Origin: an uncultured Prevotellaceae bacterium
Lineage (GTDB): Bacteria > Bacteroidota > Bacteroidia > Bacteroidales > Muribaculaceae
Assembly (NCBI GenBank): GCA_900317835.1
Contig: ONIL01000011.1
Span: 62,001-126,000, forward strand
Direction of reading: 5' to 3'
Length of the DNA stretch: 64,000 nt
Part shown: positions 58,168-64,000 of the stretch, one piece after another
Numbering within the stretch: position 1 is the stretch's first letter
Layout: every line of letters starts with the position of its first letter
Program-made: the position numbers and the translations under genes
The notes under the pieces: generated by a model
Seen by the model: only the letters and a program-made list of their open reading frames with translations
What the model was told of the DNA's origin: nothing
Databases searched by the model: none

Positions 58168-58470
58168 ATGAGGAATGACATCAACATAGCAGATGAGTTT
58201 GCTACCCTGGTTGCCGCCAAGGTGGTCGAGATGCTCGAAGAGAGAGGTTTGGTTATGGCAGCTCCTGCACCCAAGTCAAAGCAGGAGAAGGAGCAGTCCA
58301 CCACCCTCTACTCTGTTGACGAGGTGTGCCAGCGATTGAAGATCAGCAAAGCCACGCTCTACCGTCACCGCGACCTTGGGTACATCAAACCGTCATGCCA
58401 TGTTGGGAGGTCACCGAGGTTTTCGGATGAGGACATAGCGAAATACTTGTCCAATTTCGATGATGAGTAA
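58168..58470 (+). CDS. HTH_17 excisionase-like DNA-binding protein
   Basis: 100 residues. N-terminal amphipathic helix (ADEFATLVAAKVVEMLEE), a linker, and a C-terminal winged HTH (about 52-95: LYSVDEVCQRLKISKATLYR, then GYIKPSCHVGRSPRFSDEDI), the HTH_17/excisionase family. It likely directs integrase towards excision or represses the shared promoter cassettes. A start ten codons upstream overlaps the -7 box and is rejected. Confidence 0.9.
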   Translation: MRNDINIADEFATLVAAKVVEMLEERGLVMAAPAPKSKQEKEQSTTLYSVDEVCQRLKISKATLYRHRDLGYIKPSCHVGRSPRFSDEDIAKYLSNFDDE

Positions 58471-58798
58471 TGGGCAACCATTACAACGACCTCACGGCTC
58501 AATGAGCCAAGGGCAAGCTACCGGCCCTACCCTAACGGCAGCAAGCGCTCTTTGACATCGCGGGTTCCGACTACAAAATCGGCTGGGTTATGGATGGCGT
58601 TCCCCCTGTAGTAAGCGAACGCGTTCAATCAACGGCGTTGGACATCATCCAACGCCACTATTTAAATATTATGATGAACATTAAATGTTTTGTTAGCGCC
58701 AGACATGCCGGTGGTGTGGCTCGCGCAGGTTGGGAAGCACTCTACCTCAGTGAGTTCAAGATGAGAAAAGTAGCGTATGCAACTAAACTGTTAAGACA
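58471..58798. other. Non-coding stretch with a perfect hairpin
   Basis: 328 bp between the HTH gene and the LRR gene. It contains ggcgttgg / ccaacgcc (58634-58641 / 58649-58656). A frame from 58590 (72 codons) overlaps the LRR start by 10 nt but has no recognisable content and is not called. Could hold the LRR promoter; no clear TAnnTTTG seen. Confidence 0.55.
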
Positions 58799-59776
58799 AT
58801 GGTACTAAGATTCAAGGCCATTAAAACGATTGCGCCCAAGCAGTTCTCGGGCAGGAATGACATAAAATCAGTGTTCATTCCCAACACGGTAACTAGCATT
58901 GGTGAGAATGCGTTCATGGACTGTCAATACTTGGACAACGTGAGTATTCCTAACTCGGTGACCAGCATCGGTGACGGGGCATTTTGTGGCTGTTATCGAC
59001 TGACTAAAGTGAATATTCCCGACTCGGTGACCAGCATCGGTGACGGGGCATTTTGTGACTGCCTTATCCTACCTGAGGTAGAGATTCCAAAATCGGTCAC
59101 CAGTTTGGGAGATGATATGTTTGCAGGCTGCCAGTATTTAACTCGGGTAAATATTAACGCATCTGCTAATCGAATAGGTGAGAGGGCTTTCCAATGTTGT
59201 TATAGGTTACAGGAAGTGAATATTTCTAATTCGGTTAAAATCATCGATTACTGGGCGTTCTGCGAATGTCATGAACTAAAGGTATTATCTATTCCTAACT
59301 CAGTTACCCGGATTGAGGACAAAGCGTTTGATAGCAGTGGGTTGACCAGTCTGCATATTCCTGACTCAGTTACCTACATCGGTCCACAGGCATTCACAAA
59401 ATGCAGGCAACTGACTAAGGTTCGACTTCCTCAGAAGATTAATATCATCAATTCCTTTACATTCTCTTATTGCAATAGTTTGACCGACATCGTTATCCCA
59501 GAATCGGTTCAAGACATCGAAGAAGGTACGTTCTATGAATGCAGTAGTTTGACTAGCATCATCATCCCCGAATCGGTTCACAATATCGCCAAAGATGTGT
59601 TCATTGGATGCAGTAGTTTGCAGGTTATCACTTTTAATGGCTTGACCAAAATAGAAAATGCAGGAGTTTTTGAAGGCTGCACTTCGTTAGAGGCCATTAA
59701 GGTACCATACCAGTACTGGAGCCATTATGCATACATGCTGCCTGATGAACTGTTGGATATACTGATTGGCTACTAG
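58799..59776 (+). CDS. LRR_5 repeat protein without signal peptide
   Basis: 325 residues, about thirteen 23-residue LRR_5 repeats from residue ~20 to ~305 (IPNSVTSIGDGAFCGCYRLT-type), ending in LPDELLDILIGY. The N-terminus MVLRFKAIKTIAPKQFSG is not a signal peptide and an in-frame stop lies at 58784, so the protein should stay in the cytoplasm, unlike the other LRR proteins here. It has no dockerin tail. Repeats are more diverged from one another than in the surface proteins. Neighbour on the right (after 174 bp) is a Z1 helicase. A sensor or scaffold role is inference only. Confidence 0.75.
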   Translation: MVLRFKAIKTIAPKQFSGRNDIKSVFIPNTVTSIGENAFMDCQYLDNVSIPNSVTSIGDGAFCGCYRLTKVNIPDSVTSIGDGAFCDCLILPEVEIPKSVTSLGDDMFAGCQYLTRVNINASANRIGERAFQCCYRLQEVNISNSVKIIDYWAFCECHELKVLSIPNSVTRIEDKAFDSSGLTSLHIPDSVTYIGPQAFTKCRQLTKVRLPQKINIINSFTFSYCNSLTDIVIPESVQDIEEGTFYECSSLTSIIIPESVHNIAKDVFIGCSSLQVITFNGLTKIENAGVFEGCTSLEAIKVPYQYWSHYAYMLPDELLDILIGY

Positions 59777-59950
59777 TTACCATACGGCCACGTGCCGACA
59801 ACAACGGGTGGTCGCTGCCCGTCCAAGAAGTAGCGGCGAAACCAAGCTCGATGCGGAGCAACACTATCACGGGCGCGTCGCGCATCCGACAACCCCAACA
59901 ATATTAAGTGAATATGGAAAGAATTATTTGTTTTAATAACAGTAGTTTAT
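59777..59950. other. Non-coding stretch with a possible gene fragment
   Basis: On the minus strand 59845-59885 would read DAPVIVLLRIE, resembling the last residues (APCVNATILLRIEQ) of the gene at the right edge; the 15-mer gctcgatgcggagca is shared. AT-rich from 59895 on, probably the promoter of the Z1 gene. Confidence 0.4.
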
Positions 59951-62215
59951 ATGGCTAAAAGTTATAGCAGAAAGAGTATTGGGGCCTCGTCCCCGTCAGC
60001 TAAGACGGCACGCGTGAAAAAGTCTGCAACCCCTATCTACGACGCGTTACAGGCGAACGCCAAGTATCCGTTAACAGCCGATAAACGCAAGTGTATCGAT
60101 GACACTGTCAGACAGTTACTCGATAATGGACCTCACGCCGAAGACCCCGGCCTGTTGCTGGGATGCGTCCAAGGCGGCAAAACTGACACCTATGAGTACA
60201 TCATTGCCGGGTGCCTTGATCGTGGCTTTGATGTCGTCGTGTTGCTCACTAAGGGAACCAATGCCCTGGCGTCACAGACGCGCAGCAGGTTTGAGAAAGA
60301 CTTCGCTGCTTTCAAGCCGTCCGATAACCTCACCCAAGGGGCTACCGTCGAGATTCATGACATCATGGCGTTGCGCAAGATCGGTCTCGTTGAGGCAAAT
60401 GTCAACAAGACCAAGACCATCATCGTTTGCAAAAAGGAGCACAACAACCTCAATGCGCTGATCAAGCTGTTCAAGGATTACCGGTTCTTGAAGGGCAAGA
60501 AGGTGCTTATTATTGACGATGAGGCCGACTATGCCTCACGCAGCTACAAGACCATCAAGGTCACGAAGAAGGGCCAAGCAGCTAAACGCGTGACCCATGT
60601 GGCCAAAATCGGCGAGCAGATCAACGATTTCCGCAAGCTGTTGAAGTATCATAGGCTATTGCTGGTGACGGCAACGCCTTACAACCTGTTCCTGCAGCCC
60701 GATGGTTCGCTCATCCTGGACGGCAAGTCAATCAAGAGCCTGCGTCCCCGATTCGTCAGCATTGTGCCCATGCATGACCAGTACATTGGCGGCAAGCAGT
60801 ACTTCGTTGACTCTGATGATCCCCAATCGATGTACAGTAACCTGCATCTCCCCATTGATCAAGATACCATCAACCTGCTGAGTGGTGGTCAAGGCAACGA
60901 TGAAGAAATCAGGTTTGCCATTGGGCAGTATCTGATGGGCACTGCTATTCGTCGCATCCAGCAGCGAGCCGACGGCAAGGATTACAAGTCGAGCTTGGTG
61001 ATTCACGTCCAAATCAAGAAGGTCTACCACCAAGGACAGGCTGATATCGTGAACGACATCATACGCGATTTCTCGGCCCACTTTGCAGGGAAATCACTCC
61101 CCCAAGACGTGGAGCAGATGCTGAAACAGGCCTACGACGACTTCACCGAGTCTAACAAGAAGGCCCGCAACCAGAAACTCATCAATGTGCGCGTCCCCAC
61201 TTTCAAGGCGGTGCTCAATGAGGTGAGTGCTATCTTTGCTAATGGCAACTATTGTGTGAGAGTGGTCAACAGCGACAACGACGTAAACGCATTGCTTGAC
61301 CCGGGCACCGGGGAACTCAAGCTCGATGCTGCCGTCAACATATTCGTGGGTGGTAACATCCTTGATCGCGGCATCACCATCAAGAACCTGATAAGCTTCA
61401 TCTACGGTCGCTCGCCCAAGACGTTCCAGCAGGACACCGTCAGCCAGCACCAGCGCATGTTCGGTGCACGTCCCCTTGAGGATATGGCGGTCACTCGCTT
61501 CTATACGCCCCCTCTCATCTACTGCCGACTCAAAACCATCTATGGCCTCGATGAGTACCTGAGGGAGCAGCTGGCCAACGACAGTCCCGTCCAGATTCTT
61601 GGGACCAGCAGCAATATGCGTCCCTGTGCCGGGAGTAAAGTCATGGTTTCGGACATCATTGCGGTAAAGGAGCAGACACGCTACTTCCCAAGAGGTGTCC
61701 AGACCGGCGGCGCGCGCACGATAGGCAAGACCGTCAGGGACATCGACGCTCAACTCGATGCGGCCTTCAAAGCTGGGTCGCCCGACGCCAACGGCTTCAT
61801 CGAGATGAAGGTTGATGATGTCATCGGCATCCTTGAGAAGATCAAGTCAACCTATGTGTATGGTTCCCAGCACAAGAACACCGACTATAAGCTCGAGCCC
61901 GAGGCGCAAATAGCACTGCTCAAGCACTGCTGCAAGGCATCAGGTGGTAAGGTCTGGGTTGCGAGGCGCACTGGCCGTAATGCCAGCCGTACCAAGCAAA
62001 ACGGCGTCTTCACCAATGCTCCCGACAATGGAACTAGTGATCTTGTTCCTGCACGCGCCAAGGCCATCGACAAGCCTGTGGTGATGCTGATTCGCCAAGA
62101 GGGCAAACAAGCCAATGGCTGGAGGGATACTCCCTTCTATTGGCCGGTGTTGCTCACGCCGATGACCACCCAGAGCGCCCTGTTCGCTACTACGGTCAAA
62201 GACAATCTGCCGTGA
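59951..62215 (+). CDS. Z1-domain superfamily-2 helicase-like ATPase
   Basis: 754 residues, no signal peptide. Helicase motif I GCVQGGKT (71-78), motif II DDEAD (189-193), motif III VTATP (239-243), then the C-terminal RecA-like lobe with FVGGNILDRGITIKNL and motif VI QHQRMFGARP, the hallmark of Z1 proteins. Z1 helicases occur in restriction-type systems with MutL/MORC-like ATPases, nucleases and methylases (Iyer, Abhiman and Aravind, 2008, from memory). Here none of those partners is seen; the only close gene is the cytoplasmic LRR protein. Codon use resembles the host. The C-terminal 150 residues are basic. Confidence 0.85.
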   Translation: MAKSYSRKSIGASSPSAKTARVKKSATPIYDALQANAKYPLTADKRKCIDDTVRQLLDNGPHAEDPGLLLGCVQGGKTDTYEYIIAGCLDRGFDVVVLLTKGTNALASQTRSRFEKDFAAFKPSDNLTQGATVEIHDIMALRKIGLVEANVNKTKTIIVCKKEHNNLNALIKLFKDYRFLKGKKVLIIDDEADYASRSYKTIKVTKKGQAAKRVTHVAKIGEQINDFRKLLKYHRLLLVTATPYNLFLQPDGSLILDGKSIKSLRPRFVSIVPMHDQYIGGKQYFVDSDDPQSMYSNLHLPIDQDTINLLSGGQGNDEEIRFAIGQYLMGTAIRRIQQRADGKDYKSSLVIHVQIKKVYHQGQADIVNDIIRDFSAHFAGKSLPQDVEQMLKQAYDDFTESNKKARNQKLINVRVPTFKAVLNEVSAIFANGNYCVRVVNSDNDVNALLDPGTGELKLDAAVNIFVGGNILDRGITIKNLISFIYGRSPKTFQQDTVSQHQRMFGARPLEDMAVTRFYTPPLIYCRLKTIYGLDEYLREQLANDSPVQILGTSSNMRPCAGSKVMVSDIIAVKEQTRYFPRGVQTGGARTIGKTVRDIDAQLDAAFKAGSPDANGFIEMKVDDVIGILEKIKSTYVYGSQHKNTDYKLEPEAQIALLKHCCKASGGKVWVARRTGRNASRTKQNGVFTNAPDNGTSDLVPARAKAIDKPVVMLIRQEGKQANGWRDTPFYWPVLLTPMTTQSALFATTVKDNLP

Positions 62216-62617
62216 TGGCAGCCAAGTGTATAACGATTAATCATATTGTTTCAGGATGTTAGTGTTATATTTCCAACGGCATTATTAAATACTAAAACGA
62301 GAAACTATAAGAAGAGAAACGTCATTTGAGTTTGAGTTTTGAGGAGAATACAAGTAGCGGAGCGGCATGGGTCGCTCTTTTTTTTGCCCTTACGGCTGCT
62401 ATGTGCGGCGGTCAATAGACGGTATTCGTTGGATTCGTGCCAGGCGGCGGGAGCGGTAGCCCACGGCCTTCTACGCCGGTCAGGAGGATGTAGCATCTAT
62501 GAAGTGGATTGGAGTAGTCAGCCAACGCATACTTGTAGCGGTCCTGACGGCATTCATCAAGGACGAGCATCCTATCCTGGACATCACTACTCATTGATTC
62601 GTCTTAATAATGACGAA
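62216..62617. other. Non-coding stretch, possible relic of a C-lectin-type/FISUMP-like domain
   Basis: No credible intact gene. In one plus frame (62339-62632) it reads SLFFLP ... DWSSQ ... YSLIRL, which resembles the scattered consensus of Bacteroidetes FISUMP/DGR-target domains (LFFPAAGYR ... YWSS ... SVRL) with wrong spacing. This is a weak resemblance. Confidence 0.3.
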
Positions 62618-62652
62618 AGCGAGCCTGATTAAGACTCGCTCCCGTTTTTTGA
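62618..62652 (+). terminator. Rho-independent terminator
   Basis: Stem agcgag / ctcgct followed on the plus strand by CCCGTTTTTT, which would end a transcript reaching beyond the Z1 gene. Confidence 0.7.
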
Positions 62653-62665
62653 TTGCACAGAAGGA

Positions 62666-63082
62666 TTACTTGTTGCGATAGTCAATGTCGCCGATAATGT
62701 CTTCTTGGGTGTAATCGGCGGGCATTTCTTTCGTGAGGATGAAATGCCAAACATTGGACTTACCTGCAAGGCCAGCACTTTCGGTGACGATGATAGCATC
62801 CTTGTATTCCCAGCCTCGCTTGGCCATATATGCAAACACGCTCATGGGTGAGGCAAAAGAATACTTTTTGTTGTTCTCACTGTTGTAAATCCAGCCGTTG
62901 GCATACTTGCCTTGTTCGGCAATGCCGAAATCAACGAGCGCATTTACATCTTGTTTAAACAGGTTGTACTGGACACACATCACTTCACAATACACTTTGA
63001 TTTTCTCAAGTTGCTCAAGTTCTTGAGCGTTGGCGGCCATACTCATGAGGCAGACAGCCATAAAAAGAAAGAGCTTCTTCAT
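62666..63082 (-). CDS. Exported protein of unknown function
   Basis: 138 residues: signal peptide MKKLFLFMAVCLMSMAANA-Q, then no recognised domain; two cysteines close together (YCEVMC). Last of three small minus-strand genes. Confidence 0.65.
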   Translation of the reverse strand: MKKLFLFMAVCLMSMAANAQELEQLEKIKVYCEVMCVQYNLFKQDVNALVDFGIAEQGKYANGWIYNSENNKKYSFASPMSVFAYMAKRGWEYKDAIIVTESAGLAGKSNVWHFILTKEMPADYTQEDIIGDIDYRNK

Positions 63083-63129
63083 AATATTATTTGAATAAAT
63101 AAAAGATAATACATTAATCGCATAATAGT

Positions 63130-63387
63130 TTACAGGCTGATTACACTACCTTCATCGACGACTTGCAGCTTGTTTTGGTTGCCCAATGGAATCCAGACAA
63201 GTTCCTTAACAGACCCCTCCACACTGGGCGCCACTTTGGGGACAATCATTTCTTGCCTTACTCGTTGGCTCGCGTATAAGAATTTGCGCCAGACATCCCA
63301 ACTCATATCCACGATGAATAAGCCTGGTGTTACTGCTTTGTTATAAATTAGGCCAATGGCCACCCTCACTTTGGTATCATTCATCAT
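63130..63387 (-). CDS. Small hypothetical protein
   Basis: 85 residues, no signal peptide, no known motif. It starts 9 nt after the stop of the upstream lipoprotein, suggesting one transcript; the frame is otherwise poorly supported. Confidence 0.5.
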   Translation of the reverse strand: MMNDTKVRVAIGLIYNKAVTPGLFIVDMSWDVWRKFLYASQRVRQEMIVPKVAPSVEGSVKELVWIPLGNQNKLQVVDEGSVISL

Positions 63388-63396
63388 TCATTAGCT

Positions 63397-63804
63397 TCAG
63401 AAGTCATAGATACGGTCAACGATGCCTCGATTGCTTGATTGGTTAGACCATTGGACTTGCCAGCAACGGCCATCGATAGTGTCAAGCAAGATAAACGTGT
63501 ACATGTTCTCAGTTGGATAGAGAGTGAAACGACCATTTACCTTTTCGTCACCAGCACTGACCAAGACTATATCGTTAAGAACTACGCCTAAACGATTGCT
63601 GTTGTCGTTGATAGCGTACTGGACTTGCCACATTTCTCCAGTCTGGGTGTTTAGCTTGATGAAGTTCCACATATTCTGCGTTGGATACAGTTGAAACTTA
63701 GCGCTCGGATTTTCGCTGTACTTTGGTGGCTTACTCGATGAAGACTGAGCGATACAGCTCACGACAAGTACAACAGCAAACAATAATGAGATAATCCTCT
63801 TCAT
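63397..63804 (-). CDS. Hypothetical lipoprotein with two internal repeats
   Basis: 135 residues. Lipoprotein signal (LLFAVVLVVSC, Cys about 17). The mature part has two similar ~45-residue units, FQLYPTQNMWNFIKL...WQVQY and FTLYPTENMYTFILL...WQVQW, a blade-like duplication. Function unknown. Confidence 0.68.
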   Translation of the reverse strand: MKRIISLLFAVVLVVSCIAQSSSSKPPKYSENPSAKFQLYPTQNMWNFIKLNTQTGEMWQVQYAINDNSNRLGVVLNDIVLVSAGDEKVNGRFTLYPTENMYTFILLDTIDGRCWQVQWSNQSSNRGIVDRIYDF

Positions 63805-63875
63805 AATTGATATTATTAAAGGTTAATACGTTTGTTGATTGCCCACAAAGGAACCTATCGCCCTTAGCTCATCAT

Positions 63876-64000
63876 TCATTGCTCGATGCGGAGCAGGATG
63901 GTGGCGTTGACGCACGGGGCGGTCATGACGATGGTGCGGTAACCGGCTTTGTAGCCTGGGGTCCGTGAGCCGGCGACCTTGACCTTGGTATTGCCCTGGT
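63876..64000 (-). CDS. C-terminal end of an unidentified gene (cut by the right edge)
   Basis: The minus strand is open from the edge to TGA at 63876-63878, giving about 40 residues ending TAPCVNATILLRIEQ, with strong third-position GC as in the host genes. Product not recognised. A shorter related stretch lies at 59845-59885. Confidence 0.5.
   Translation of the reverse strand, partial: QGNTKVKVAGSRTPGYKAGYRTIVMTAPCVNATILLRIEQ

Noticed and set aside
58471-58798. Retron or DGR RNA between the HTH and LRR genes
   Set aside because: No reverse transcriptase in the window and only one simple hairpin.
58590-58808. 72-codon frame before the LRR gene
   Set aside because: No motif, overlaps the LRR start and crosses a perfect hairpin; kept only as part of a non-coding stretch.
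59697-59885. Minus-strand frame between the LRR and Z1 genes
   Set aside because: Mostly antisense to the LRR gene end; only the LLRIE similarity is noted as a possible fragment.

Overview
The window is a chromosomal segment from a member of the Bacteroidales, most likely a gut lineage near Muribaculaceae or Prevotellaceae; the family call is inference from gene content. Evidence: most real genes are preceded by the Bacteroidetes -7 box TAnnTTTG, often with a TTG about 19-21 nt upstream, instead of a strong ribosome-binding site. The neighbourhoods are typical of the phylum (sigma54 regulator-lptE-TPR-secG; DUF177-rpmF-fabH-era-der; DUF5687 permease with its ATPase). BspA-like leucine-rich-repeat (LRR_5) proteins with dockerin-like tails are present. 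Several gene starts were moved downstream of the longest open frame because the longer form would begin upstream of the promoter.

Layout. 1-9.0 kb: mgtE (cut by the left edge), rsmA, a YbhN-type membrane protein, prolyl oligopeptidase, a FucI/AraA-like protein and an ABC pair. 9.0-13.8 kb: a hairpin-rich intergenic cluster, a secreted alpha-amylase, pepD, an M28 cyclase-like lipoprotein and secG. 13.8-22.4 kb: the envelope operon (acyltransferase, sigma54 activator, lptE, TPR), an rRNA/tRNA methyltransferase, lepB, a WbqC-like gene and a CAU tRNA. 22.5-28.9 kb: two envelope proteins, then the der-era-fabH-rpmF-DUF177 cluster. 28.9-36 kb: a complete YbhGFSR-like tripartite drug-efflux operon with TolC and a divergent AraC regulator. 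36-49.8 kb: an LRR surface protein, waaA, an outer-membrane protein, gltX, surE, nagB, an acyl-CoA ligase, an O-methyltransferase, enolase and an L,D-transpeptidase.

49.9-64 kb is the accessory part. It begins with a 1093-residue secreted protein joining a C10 (streptopain-type) protease, an EF-hand, about twenty LRR_5 repeats and a dockerin-like tail. A paralogous LRR gene follows, broken by a 26-nt loss inside one repeat. Intergenic direct repeats (63 bp and about 38 bp) bracket these genes, and the 63-bp repeat resembles the 3' tail of a tRNA plus its terminator. Next come a tyrosine integrase and an excisionase-like HTH gene sharing a near-identical promoter cassette (three copies), a leucine-rich-repeat protein with no signal peptide, and a 754-residue Z1-type superfamily-2 helicase. 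These look like the left arm of an integrated island whose cargo (cytoplasmic LRR plus Z1 helicase) is a candidate, unproven, defence module. Three small secreted or hypothetical genes and the 3' end of an unidentified gene close the window.
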